A DNA stretch of 47,146 nt from an uncultured Bacteroidales bacterium (GTDB lineage: Bacteria; Bacteroidota; Bacteroidia; Bacteroidales; UBA932): the NCBI GenBank assembly GCA_934675095.1, contig CAKUPC010000008.1, positions 1 through 47,146 of the forward strand, written 5' to 3'. Shown piece by piece: positions 15,286-22,927 of the stretch. Numbering within the stretch: position 1 is the stretch's first letter; each line of letters opens with the position of its first letter. Both the position numbers and the translations under genes were made by a program. The notes under the pieces are model-generated. The model did no database searches, had not been told where the DNA came from, and worked only from the letters and a program-made list of their open reading frames with translations.

Positions 15286-15664
15286 TGTTGGGTATGTGCA
15301 TGAACTTGACCCGGATGATGTGAAGATGTTTGACGAAATTGCTAAAACATCGAAATCGGAGAATGAAAAGCATTTCTTCAGGATTATGGAATATCGTCAG
15401 AAACATAATTGTTCTCCGGAGTTTGACTACCTTCTCGATAGTGAGACAAATCCGGATAAGGTCGGCTTTACGAGAGAATGGTATGATGAATACATGTTGT
15501 GGATTGATGGCTCGGAATCGATGGAGACCAGTTCATTGTCGTTTTTCTTGACAATGGATTTAAGTGAGTATATCTATGATTTGACGGGCTGCCGAACTTT
15601 GCTTGAATACCTGCGTTCCATCGACTACTCGCGCATCGACTACAATGCTGATTCAGATATGTAA
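15263..15664 (+). CDS. Cassette A gene 3: acidic protein, possible immunity or antitoxin
   Basis: A 133-aa strongly acidic protein (many D and E, for example ELDPDDVKMFDEI near residue 14). It starts 23 nt before the end of the DUF4417-like gene and ends 4 nt before gene 4, which implies translational coupling. No domain is recognised. It occupies the same slot as the 136-aa acidic protein at 17548, with little obvious sequence likeness. Size, acidity and tight linkage to a small conserved partner resemble immunity or antitoxin proteins, but this is inference only. Confidence 0.72.
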   Translation: MKEIKYGDVGYVHELDPDDVKMFDEIAKTSKSENEKHFFRIMEYRQKHNCSPEFDYLLDSETNPDKVGFTREWYDEYMLWIDGSESMETSSLSFFLTMDLSEYIYDLTGCRTLLEYLRSIDYSRIDYNADSDM

Positions 15665-15668
15665 AGAT

Positions 15669-16094
15669 ATGGGCTCTGCAAAACAATATAATCCTTCGGG
15701 AGGATTCCATAATCATGAGTATCATCAAGAAGGTGACACAATATATTACGATGGGCTTAAAGGCAAAATTGTCGTAAAGAACGAAGAAAATAAGAATGGT
15801 TTGCCCCCATATTCCGGAACATCAGATTTCTATGCCGGGAAACGCACCAGGACGGGTGAAATCATTCAGGTTCGATTTTATAAGGACAGAAGGCAGTATA
15901 TTGATTTCGACTGGGGACATGAGCATACTAATAAAAAGGGGGATAAAGCACGTTTCCCGGTTGGGACTGTTCATGTTCAAATATATGAAAACGGTGTGAG
16001 AAGCGAAATTGCGCGATATATGAGCAATGACGAAATCAATAGGTTCGGTGCTCTGCTCAAGTCGTTGAATCCAAATGTCAAATTCCGTCCGTAA
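15669..16094 (+). CDS. Cassette A gene 4: 141-aa protein of a shared cassette family
   Basis: The product is 141 aa, exactly as long as its paralogue at 17960. Shared features in order: MGxxxQYxPxGGF at the start, a YS-TS motif near residue 48, YKDRR near 71, a histidine cluster DWxHxH near 81, HVH near 101, MSxDE near 118 and a PNxKFRP end. The histidines spaced with acidic residues could be a metal or active site; the pattern recalls small toxin domains at the ends of polymorphic toxins. I cannot name the family. The frame is open upstream to 15603, but that overlaps gene 3; ATG 15669 matches the paralogue. The last codons overlap the next cassette repeat. Confidence 0.75.
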   Translation: MGSAKQYNPSGGFHNHEYHQEGDTIYYDGLKGKIVVKNEENKNGLPPYSGTSDFYAGKRTRTGEIIQVRFYKDRRQYIDFDWGHEHTNKKGDKARFPVGTVHVQIYENGVRSEIARYMSNDEINRFGALLKSLNPNVKFRP

Positions 16095-16164
16095 CCGACT
16101 GTCGGCAAAGTTTTTGCGCAGGCCGAAATTTATTTATTTGTTTGTTTATTTATTACTATCTTTG
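16091..16164 (+). repeat. Cassette-leading repeat, copy 2 (with promoter)
   Basis: This is the second copy of the 74-bp element at 13765-13838, one mismatch apart. TATCTTTG at 16157-16164 is the -7 element. The distance between copies gives a cassette unit of 2326 bp. Confidence 0.85.
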
Positions 16165-16193
16165 CGCAGAACAAGTACAAAGGAGGTAAACTT

Positions 16194-16784
16194 ATGTGGG
16201 ATATAATAAAAACAATACTGACATCACCGGCGGGTTCTTTCGCATTCGTGTTTAGCATACTTGCCTTATGTTTCTGGGTTGTTCATAAGCTGACAAAATA
16301 TGTCACTAAGTGGGAATGCAGACTCGAAAAGGTGAATGATTTGGAGGCCACCATTAAGGAGACCAGTTCTGCAATACTGCAAATAAATGCCCGGCTTTCG
16401 GTTATGGAGTCACAGCGTGGTTCGCTGACGCAAAGTCATAGCCCTGTAGGGTTGTCTAAACTGGGCGAAGAAGTTGCTGCGAAGATAAAGGCTCAGGACA
16501 TGGTTTCAAGGAATTGGGACAAAATCCAGAATCTGATAGAGCGGCAGCAATTGACTAATCCTTACGACATCCAACAGTTCTGCATCGAAAAAGCGACAAT
16601 TGCTCAGGATGAATTGTTTGCAAAGGAAGATGTTGATTTCATAAAGAAATTCGCTTTCAACGAGGGATTGCCGACTGCATACTATGGAGGAATGTTCGGA
16701 GTGCTCATCAGAAACCAGTATTTCAAAGTGAAGAACATTGACATCAATGATGTTGACAAACACGATCCAAACCAGAACAAATAG
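16194..16784 (+). CDS. Cassette B gene 1: membrane-anchored coiled-coil protein
   Basis: A 196-aa protein with an N-terminal membrane helix (about residues 14-32), a coiled coil (about 43-75) and a C-terminal globular part that starts with SPVGLSKLGEEVA, parallel to cassette A gene 1. The remaining sequence is only distantly alike (a common fold is inferred), so the two cassettes carry different versions of one architecture. The start has AAAGGAGGT 7 nt before the ATG, an unusually strong Shine-Dalgarno site for this phylum and absent from cassette A. Promoter at 16157-16164; terminator at 16813-16841. Confidence 0.75.
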   Translation: MWDIIKTILTSPAGSFAFVFSILALCFWVVHKLTKYVTKWECRLEKVNDLEATIKETSSAILQINARLSVMESQRGSLTQSHSPVGLSKLGEEVAAKIKAQDMVSRNWDKIQNLIERQQLTNPYDIQQFCIEKATIAQDELFAKEDVDFIKKFAFNEGLPTAYYGGMFGVLIRNQYFKVKNIDINDVDKHDPNQNK

Positions 16785-16812
16785 CAAAATCCGCCGCTGA
16801 TGGGCGTGAGGG

Positions 16813-16841
16813 GCGCCGTCCTTTTCCTGGGCGGCGCTTTT
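16813..16841 (+). terminator. Cassette-internal terminator, copy 2
   Basis: GCGCCGTCC (16813-16821) pairs with GGGCGGCGC (16829-16837, one wobble) and is followed by TTTT. The 40 bp before it (from 16785) recur before the copy at 18427. Confidence 0.8.
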
Positions 16842-17386
16842 GTTTTCCTTTGCCGAAAAGTTTGCGGAATGGGAGGAAAACTGACATATATGCGCGAGGC
16901 TACACGGGACGGCCGCATGGAGGAACTGATTCGTCAGCGGAGGCTCTTGAATATGCACTTGTGCGAGTGTGTCCGCTTTTTCGGGGCGCATGGATTGCCG
17001 ATTGTCGAGGCTTATGAGGGCGCGGTTCCTCGGCGGTTCATCGGGTTCAACCGGGCCTTGACATCGCAGGATTATGATGCCGGGGTTCATTTCTTCATAG
17101 ATGACTACCAGTTTGAGCGGGTGTGGAACACTCCGGAGAAATATGTGCCTCTTCTGAGGCGGTTCCGCTGTGTCATTGCTCCTGATTTCAGCCTGTATAT
17201 CGATTTGCCTCCGGCGGTCAATTTCTGGAACATCTACAGGAATCGGCTTCTTGCCGCATGGTGGCAAAGTCAGGGCATAAGGGTCATTCCGAGTGCCAGT
17301 TGGGGAAATGCGGATTCCTTCAGGTTCTGTTTCGAGGGCCTTCCGCACAGTTCGCTCATAGCGGTCGGGCATACGGCGATTGGACG
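16836..17386 (+). repeat. 551-bp direct repeat, copy 2
   Basis: Second copy of 14563-15113, 2273 bp downstream, apparently identical. Its sharp right edge lies within the DUF4417-like coding region. Confidence 0.9.
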
Positions 17387-17561
17387 GAACAGATGTGTCC
17401 GGAACTATTATAATTTGGGGCTGAAAGAATTGGAACGACAGACATCTGCAAAACAAATCCTCATATATGGGACACTTGCGGGTTTGGGACTTTCCGATGA
17501 AATTGAATATATTTGCATTCAGGATAACATTTCAAAACTGAGGGACAATGCAAGACTTTGA
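16890..17561 (+). CDS. Cassette B gene 2: DUF4417-like protein
   Basis: A 223-aa protein, identical to cassette A gene 2 over the first 165 residues and different over the last 58 (RCVRNYYNLGLKELERQ). The tails still align loosely in layout (a strand with YG followed by a terminal IQDNI or LEDNI), so they are diverged rather than unrelated. The same start ambiguity applies (an earlier ATG at 16869). It overlaps the following acidic gene by 14 nt. The invariant body with an exchangeable tail suggests that the tail recognises the cassette-specific partner genes; that is inference. Confidence 0.82.
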   Translation: MREATRDGRMEELIRQRRLLNMHLCECVRFFGAHGLPIVEAYEGAVPRRFIGFNRALTSQDYDAGVHFFIDDYQFERVWNTPEKYVPLLRRFRCVIAPDFSLYIDLPPAVNFWNIYRNRLLAAWWQSQGIRVIPSASWGNADSFRFCFEGLPHSSLIAVGHTAIGRNRCVRNYYNLGLKELERQTSAKQILIYGTLAGLGLSDEIEYICIQDNISKLRDNARL

Positions 17562-17958
17562 TGACAACGAGTGGGAGGACAACCTTCTTCCTGAAGATGA
17601 TGAGTGGATTGAAGAAAAATTGCACTCCGATATTTCATCGAATGCCAAAACATTCCTCAGAAAATTAAGGCATAAGATGAATGACGAGATTGCTGTTTCC
17701 AACGAGGTGTTTATTGATGAGAAAGATGAAGGAAACGTCAATGGACTTTTTTTCTTTCGCTCTATCTTTCATTATTTCACGATTGGTGTTGCTGATTCCC
17801 AAACAAGGCATATCGAGAAACAGATTACAGTTGATTCTTTCAAAGACGCGATGATGGCTGATTTGTCGGAATTGGGGATACAAGGCACGATGTGGGATTT
17901 TCTTTCGAGCGCGGATTTCGCCATGGTTCGGTATGACAGAAATTATGATTTGATGTAA
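17548..17958 (+). CDS. Cassette B gene 3: acidic protein, possible immunity or antitoxin
   Basis: A 136-aa protein with a very acidic N-terminus (DDNEWEDNLLPEDDEWIEE near residue 5) and a more hydrophobic middle. Like its counterpart at 15263 it overlaps the DUF4417-like gene (14 nt) and ends 1 nt before gene 4. The end (FAMVRYDRNYDLM) loosely resembles that of cassette A gene 3 (IDYNADSDM). No known domain. An immunity or antitoxin-type role is inferred from acidity and linkage. Confidence 0.7.
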   Translation: MQDFDDNEWEDNLLPEDDEWIEEKLHSDISSNAKTFLRKLRHKMNDEIAVSNEVFIDEKDEGNVNGLFFFRSIFHYFTIGVADSQTRHIEKQITVDSFKDAMMADLSELGIQGTMWDFLSSADFAMVRYDRNYDLM

Positions 17959-17959
17959 T

Positions 17960-18385
17960 ATGGGCGGACAAAGGCAGTACCTGCCAGGAGGAGGTTTCTC
18001 CGATTATCAGTATAGGCAGGTCGGAGAGACAATCGTTGCCGGCAATGGTGTTTCTGGTAAAGTAATTGCGAGAATAGACGAGACTAATGAAGGGCATTCC
18101 GGTATGCCGCAATATTCTTCCACTTCCGAAGTATATCTGAAAATCTCAGATGAGACTCATAGAGTTGAACAGGCTGGGATATATAAAGACAGAAGGCTCG
18201 TATATCAGATAGATTGGGATCATTCGCATGGTGGAATTGAGAAGGGAGTCGCTCATGTTCATACATTTGATTGGTCAAGAAAAAATTCCCGAAGCAAAAA
18301 AGTGACGATGATGTCAGATGAATTAATTTCACGCTATGGAGAACTTTTAAAGAAGGCGGATCCGAACATCAAGTTCCGTCCGTAA
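17960..18385 (+). CDS. Cassette B gene 4: 141-aa protein of a shared cassette family
   Basis: Paralogue of 15669-16094, of equal length, with the conserved MGGQRQYLPGGGF start, IYKDRR, IDWDHSH, AHVH and PNIKFRP end. By eye somewhat under half of the positions agree, far less than the identical DUF4417-like bodies, so genes 3 and 4 have diverged or been replaced while the upstream repeat was kept alike. Biochemical function unknown; a histidine-based hydrolase or nuclease activity is a guess from the conserved cluster. Confidence 0.75.
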   Translation: MGGQRQYLPGGGFSDYQYRQVGETIVAGNGVSGKVIARIDETNEGHSGMPQYSSTSEVYLKISDETHRVEQAGIYKDRRLVYQIDWDHSHGGIEKGVAHVHTFDWSRKNSRSKKVTMMSDELISRYGELLKKADPNIKFRP

Positions 18386-18426
18386 CCTTGGAAAATAACA
18401 AAATCCGCCGCTGAAGGGCGTGAGGG

Positions 18427-18455
18427 GCGCTGTCCTTTTTCGGGACGGCGCTTTT
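18427..18455 (+). terminator. Cassette-region terminator, copy 3, before late genes
   Basis: GCGCTGTCC (18427-18435) pairs with GGACGGCGC (18443-18451, one wobble), then TTTT. It is preceded by the repeat CAAAATCCGCCGCTGA, also seen before copy 2. It separates the accessory region from the capsid genes. Confidence 0.8.
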
Positions 18456-18485
18456 ATTTTCCTTTGTACCGTAAAATTGGATACA

Positions 18486-19343
18486 ATGGGAAAACAGAGA
18501 AATACATCACATCTGGCGGCGGAGATAATCCGGGGGAAGTGGCTCCTTGCTGATGCGGAGTCATATCTTCCTGCGGTGTTCGCCCTGCTTTCGCGCACGC
18601 CGCTTGCCGACGTCGAGGAGACGGCGCGTCCGTCATTCATGCTTTCGGACGGCTCCGAGGTCGGCGACGGCGCACAGGCTACGGTCGAGAGGAAGGTGGC
18701 GCTTCTGCCACTTCATGGCACAATGACGAAATACGAGACCTGCAGCTCCGACGGAGCCGTGGCTCTCGCCTCGTTCATAAGGGACTGCGCCGACCGTCAG
18801 GACATCGTTGCGCTCGTGCTCGACATTGACAGCGGTGGCGGCGCGGCGAATGCAGTTCCGCCGCTCGTCGAGGCAATACAGTATGCCAAGGCGGCGCACA
18901 AGCCCGTCATCGCCCATTGTGACCTCTGTTGCTCGGCAGCTCTCTGGGTGGCATCGCAGTGTGACCTCATCTATCTCGACAACCCTATGTCAGAAATAGG
19001 TTCCGTCGGGGTGCTGTGCACACTGTCGCTGCCTCCGGAGAAAGACCCGCAGACCGGGGTGAAGATCGTTCCGGTCTATGCGCGTGAATCCACGGATAAG
19101 AACCTCGACTACAGGAAGGCTCTCGAAGGCGACTACAGCCTCATTCAGGACTCTATGTCCCCGATTGTCTCACAGTTCCAGGAAGCCGTACGGAAAGGCC
19201 GCCCGATGCTCGACACGGAGAGGGACGGCGTGCTGAGCGGGGCGACCTTCCTCTGCGACGAGGCTCTGAAGCTCGGATTCGCCGATGCACGCAAGACCCT
19301 CAAGGAAAGCGTCGAGGCGGCGTTCGCGCTCGCTGAAATCTGA
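18486..19343 (+). CDS. S49-family capsid maturation protease
   Basis: A 285-aa serine peptidase of the SppA/ClpP-like fold, used by many phages to cut the scaffold and capsid during head maturation. Seen: the LDIDSGGGAANAV oxyanion-type motif near residue 112, the nucleophile serine in CCSAALWVASQC near 148, a following IGSVGVL strand, and a lysine in YRKALEGDY near 208 that would be the general base. The frame is open to 18420, but ATG 18486 (MGKQRNTSH) is right for the domain and follows the terminator. It is directly upstream of the major capsid gene, as in other heads with S49 proteases. Confidence 0.88.
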   Translation: MGKQRNTSHLAAEIIRGKWLLADAESYLPAVFALLSRTPLADVEETARPSFMLSDGSEVGDGAQATVERKVALLPLHGTMTKYETCSSDGAVALASFIRDCADRQDIVALVLDIDSGGGAANAVPPLVEAIQYAKAAHKPVIAHCDLCCSAALWVASQCDLIYLDNPMSEIGSVGVLCTLSLPPEKDPQTGVKIVPVYARESTDKNLDYRKALEGDYSLIQDSMSPIVSQFQEAVRKGRPMLDTERDGVLSGATFLCDEALKLGFADARKTLKESVEAAFALAEI

Positions 19344-19377
19344 CGAAAATATTTACAAACCTCTTATACCAAGTACA

Positions 19378-20970
19378 ATGAATAAAAAAGCACTCTCAAA
19401 CTCAAAGATGGGCAAAATCGTTGCCCGTCTTCTCGGAAGGCCGGAGCTCGTTGTCAAGGACGGAAAGGTTGAACTTTCCGCCGAGGAGCGCGCGAAGGTT
19501 CTTGAGAACTACGGACAGGCTTTCCTCGAAAAGCTGGAGTCCGTCACTCTCGAAGACGAAGACGCGTTCGACCTCTTCGACGCTGCCGTTGCCGCCAAGA
19601 CAGCCGAGGCGACCGCAGCCCTCACCGCTCAGGTGAAGCAGCTTCAGGGCGATGTCCTGGAACTTTCCCGTGAACCGGAACCGCAGCCGCAGGCACAGGC
19701 TACGGCAAGGCCGCTTTCAGCCGGCGATGCCACAAGGCAGTTCGTCCTGAACATGAACGCCGCGCACAACAGGATTGTCGCGCAGGCGCTCGCCTCCACC
19801 AACCCGATGGCTTTCGCGGCCCTCGACGGCAGCACGCTTGACGTCGCCGACCTGAACACGGAGTTCAAGATTGTGATGCCTCCAAAGGCAAAGCTCGATC
19901 TCCTCGCAAAGAGGCTCTACATGGGCTTCAACGACTCCAAGCACATGACGCGCATCCAGTCCGACCGCGACTTCATCGCGTCCGCAGCCATCTTCACCGA
20001 GGTCTCACAGCAGTTCACCCCTAAGTGGACTCCTAAGGGAACGGCGAAGTTCACTCCGATCCGCATTCCTTACCGCCGTCACAAGATCAACGTCCTGATT
20101 CGTCCGACGGACATCATCAAGTCATGGCTGCTCAACCTCTACGAGCAGGGCAAGACTCAGGCTGAGATGCCTATCACCAAGTACATCATCGAGGAGCACA
20201 TCCTTCCTAAGACCCTTGATGACATCACACTCTCGATGATCGGAAAGGGAAAGTTCCAGGAAGTCTCCCTCGCGGGGCTCACTGACGGCGCTGCCGGTTC
20301 AGCGGCAAAGGACTCCATGGACGGCTACGAGACCATCCTCGTCGAGGGTCTCACGGACGAGAAGTGCAAAATCAACTACCTCCGCAACGCGAAGGACTAC
20401 AAGACGCTCACGGACCAGCAGCTTCTTGACTATGTTGACAGCTTCGTTGACAACATCTCCGGGCTCTTCGCGAAGACCGCGACTGTCTTCTGTTCGGAGC
20501 AGTTCCTCACCCGCTACAAGAGGGCGGACTTTGCCGTGAACGGCAAATACACCGGCATCGAGACCGGAGGCACAATCCGCTTCACCAACTTCCATCTCGT
20601 CGCCCTTGAGTCCATGTACAACTCTCCGATTCTCTTCGCCACTCCGAAGGAGAACTTCGTCGAGCTGGTGGATTACTCCAAGGCCGAGAGCTGCATCAAC
20701 CGCATCGAGGAAAGCAACTACGACGTGAAGGTGTTCGGCGAATACTCTCTGTCAGTGGGCTTCAAGATTGCCGAGGCCGTGTTCGCGGCAGTTCCGACCG
20801 GCTACTCTCCTTCAGAGAGCATCCTTTCCGAGGGCATCGACCTCTCCGAGGACGGACCGTGGATGAACGGCACGAAGCCGGCCGCGGAGCCGACGACTCC
20901 GACAAATCCTGCGGATAAGAACACCGAGGAGAAGGAAGCCGGCGACGACAAAGGACAGGAAGGCGCGTAA
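19378..20970 (+). CDS. Major capsid protein with scaffold-like N-terminus
   Basis: A 530-aa protein directly after the protease gene. Residues 1-120 are charged and helical, with a coiled-coil-like stretch and a proline/glutamine linker (about 110-120), as in HK97-type delta or scaffold domains removed by the protease. The rest is beta-rich, as expected for the shell domain (TPIRIPYRRHKINVLIRPTD near 240). A 50-residue acidic, low-complexity tail (NPADKNTEEKEAGDD) closes it. The frame is open to 19285, but ATG 19378 (MNKKALSNSK) is preferred. The assignment rests on position, size and architecture rather than on a single motif. Confidence 0.8.
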   Translation: MNKKALSNSKMGKIVARLLGRPELVVKDGKVELSAEERAKVLENYGQAFLEKLESVTLEDEDAFDLFDAAVAAKTAEATAALTAQVKQLQGDVLELSREPEPQPQAQATARPLSAGDATRQFVLNMNAAHNRIVAQALASTNPMAFAALDGSTLDVADLNTEFKIVMPPKAKLDLLAKRLYMGFNDSKHMTRIQSDRDFIASAAIFTEVSQQFTPKWTPKGTAKFTPIRIPYRRHKINVLIRPTDIIKSWLLNLYEQGKTQAEMPITKYIIEEHILPKTLDDITLSMIGKGKFQEVSLAGLTDGAAGSAAKDSMDGYETILVEGLTDEKCKINYLRNAKDYKTLTDQQLLDYVDSFVDNISGLFAKTATVFCSEQFLTRYKRADFAVNGKYTGIETGGTIRFTNFHLVALESMYNSPILFATPKENFVELVDYSKAESCINRIEESNYDVKVFGEYSLSVGFKIAEAVFAAVPTGYSPSESILSEGIDLSEDGPWMNGTKPAAEPTTPTNPADKNTEEKEAGDDKGQEGA

Positions 20971-20992
20971 TCACTGAAAAACAAGCAAGACT

Positions 20993-21550
20993 ATGGCTTA
21001 TACAAAAGTAAGTATTCCTAAAAATGGAGACGGCGCGGGATGCCCGTCTCCAAAATCTTCCGACATCATAATCATGGATGTCGAGGACATCGAGACCGAA
21101 CCGACGAGAACTCTCGGCAATGTGACCGTAACGGGCAACTACACTCTCAAGGACGGGGCAAAGGCCGTGTGCGTCTATGGAACGCCTAAGACCATCGCGG
21201 CGTCCGAGGAGTATTCCGGAGACGCGGACGCGCGTGGCGTGAAGCAGGGCGTGGAGTTCGAGCACCCGGGCAACGAGAAGGACATCAAGAACTTCGTCGA
21301 GGCGTTCATGAACAAGGGTGTCGTCATCCTCGTGAAGGAGTGCGACGGCTCTGCGGCGGGGCGTGTCCAGGCGTTCGGAAACAAGTGCAACCCTCTGTTC
21401 CTCACAGTTGAGAGAACCGACAGCAGCGAGGCCAACAAGCGCAAGCTCACCTGGAAACAGGACATCGCCGGCAAGTTCCTCCCTGCCGACTACGAGGGCG
21501 AGCTTCCTGCACTTGCAGACGCTGCAACCGCAGCCGGCGAGGGCGCATAG
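20993..21550 (+). CDS. Structural protein (head decoration or tail-tube candidate)
   Basis: A 185-aa protein 22 nt after the capsid gene. It is beta-rich with repeated GN-VTVTGNYTL-type strands and an alanine-rich end. Such proteins next to the major capsid are usually decoration proteins or, in some Bacteroidetes phages, tail-tube subunits. No other obvious major tail protein gene is seen in the window, so the tail-tube reading deserves weight. Not resolved by sequence alone. Confidence 0.65.
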   Translation: MAYTKVSIPKNGDGAGCPSPKSSDIIIMDVEDIETEPTRTLGNVTVTGNYTLKDGAKAVCVYGTPKTIAASEEYSGDADARGVKQGVEFEHPGNEKDIKNFVEAFMNKGVVILVKECDGSAAGRVQAFGNKCNPLFLTVERTDSSEANKRKLTWKQDIAGKFLPADYEGELPALADAATAAGEGA

Positions 21551-21561
21551 ACGGAACTGCC

Positions 21562-22218
21562 ATGAGCAGAAAGCAATCAAAGCAGATGGAAACTGAGCCT
21601 CGGAAGACAGACGGGGCTCAGGCTTCCGTCGTTGCAGCAGCCGCACAGGAAGCGCCGGCCGAGAAGAAGTACGATGTCGTCGTGCGTGCCTATCCGGGAA
21701 CCGAAGCTCTGATGACGCGCCTGTGGGACAGATATCACGAGGGGCGGCATCTCATTCTTACGGACACCGGGGCGCAGCTGCCTGAAGTTCTGGCGGAATG
21801 CATTGCCGACAACAGGATTGCCGACCGGTTCACGCTTCTTCCGGCCAACGTCATCCCGTGCACTGAAATCACGGACGAACTTCTGAAAGGAAACTATGTC
21901 TATGTGAAACGCAACGGGGAAAGGCAGCCTGTAAGCCGCGTGCCGATGACTTTCGACAAAGAAAGGCTCGTGGTCTGGCTCTCTGCCGACGAGCCCGGAA
22001 CCGATACTGCCGAGGAGTTCCTGAAGCGGTATAATGCCGGAAAGCTCCTGATGGAGGTGTCGTTCTCGTTCGGGAACTTCATCACTCCGGTGCTCAGAGC
22101 CACCCCTTGCGAGAATGTGGTCATAGAGTCTTTCCTGCGGAAATTCTTTGTGGCCGCGTCGCCGGAAGGGTTCGCCGCGATCGCCGCGCTCGCTGAAAAA
22201 TGCCTTCTCAAGGAATAA
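21562..22218 (+). CDS. Phage protein in the head region, unknown
   Basis: A 218-aa protein with a disordered alanine/glutamine-rich N-terminus (1-35) followed by an alpha/beta domain. The sequence YDVVVRAYPGTEALMTRLWD opens the folded part. No family is recognised. It sits between capsid and terminase genes with short spacers and is probably co-transcribed with them. Confidence 0.7.
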   Translation: MSRKQSKQMETEPRKTDGAQASVVAAAAQEAPAEKKYDVVVRAYPGTEALMTRLWDRYHEGRHLILTDTGAQLPEVLAECIADNRIADRFTLLPANVIPCTEITDELLKGNYVYVKRNGERQPVSRVPMTFDKERLVVWLSADEPGTDTAEEFLKRYNAGKLLMEVSFSFGNFITPVLRATPCENVVIESFLRKFFVAASPEGFAAIAALAEKCLLKE

Positions 22219-22228
22219 TGAACGAGGA

Positions 22229-22927
22229 ATGTTGAATGAGATAGACAGATGGATTGATTCAGGAGCCGAGGTTCAGGAAGGACTTCGGCTTTTGAGTATA
22301 TATGCCCCGAACCGCCACCTCGACGCGCTCGTGCGCCGCGCTCCGAAACGGTTCTCCCGTCTGCTGGAGGCGGTGCTTCTGCCGTTCTCGACAAGACCGC
22401 GTACCGTGGCCGCGCCTGCACCGGCAATCCCGAAAGTGAAGTTCCGCGAAAGCTGGCCGTTCCTCTCGGAGCCGGATTGCCCGCCGGAACTGAAGATTCT
22501 GGCCGCCGACAAAATCACGGCATGGGAGGAGTCGATGAAGGCACATGAGGAACTCTTCCAGTGTACCACTCCGGAGCAATGCTACGAAACCGCGAAAAAA
22601 GTGCTGGAAAATTATTCCAACAATCGGAAAATCTTCTCCGAATTTACTCATTACAAGGAACATCACTCCGTGCTCGGCGAACATCCGATTTTCAGAGAGT
22701 CCAAGGAGGCGGCGACGCTCCGGGCGATGCCGATTATGGAACTCGTCCGGAAACAGAAGAACCTTGAGGATGCCATCTGGAGGGCCGGCAACGAAATCAG
22801 GAAGGGCGACAAACCGCACCTGCGTCCGGAACGGGAAGAGCGCATCTCGGCAAAGCGCCGGATGCTCGCACAGGTGAAACGAATGATAGACGACTATGAA
22901 CAGCGAAGAGAAAGACGACAGTCTTGA
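22229..22927 (+). CDS. Phage protein, helical and basic, unknown
   Basis: A 232-aa protein starting 10 nt after the previous stop (ATG 22229; the longer open frame overlaps the preceding gene). The N-terminal 60 residues are mixed and the C-terminal half is helical and strongly charged (KRRMLAQVKRMIDDYEQRRE). It overlaps the next gene by 32 nt. Basic helical proteins in this slot may bind DNA during packaging, but nothing proves it. Confidence 0.68.
   Translation: MLNEIDRWIDSGAEVQEGLRLLSIYAPNRHLDALVRRAPKRFSRLLEAVLLPFSTRPRTVAAPAPAIPKVKFRESWPFLSEPDCPPELKILAADKITAWEESMKAHEELFQCTTPEQCYETAKKVLENYSNNRKIFSEFTHYKEHHSVLGEHPIFRESKEAATLRAMPIMELVRKQKNLEDAIWRAGNEIRKGDKPHLRPEREERISAKRRMLAQVKRMIDDYEQRRERRQS

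Noticed and set aside
14563..17386. Insertion sequence or integron explanation for the duplicated cassettes
   Set aside because: No transposase, no terminal inverted repeats, no target duplication and no attC-like sites; homologous recombination between shared flanks suffices.
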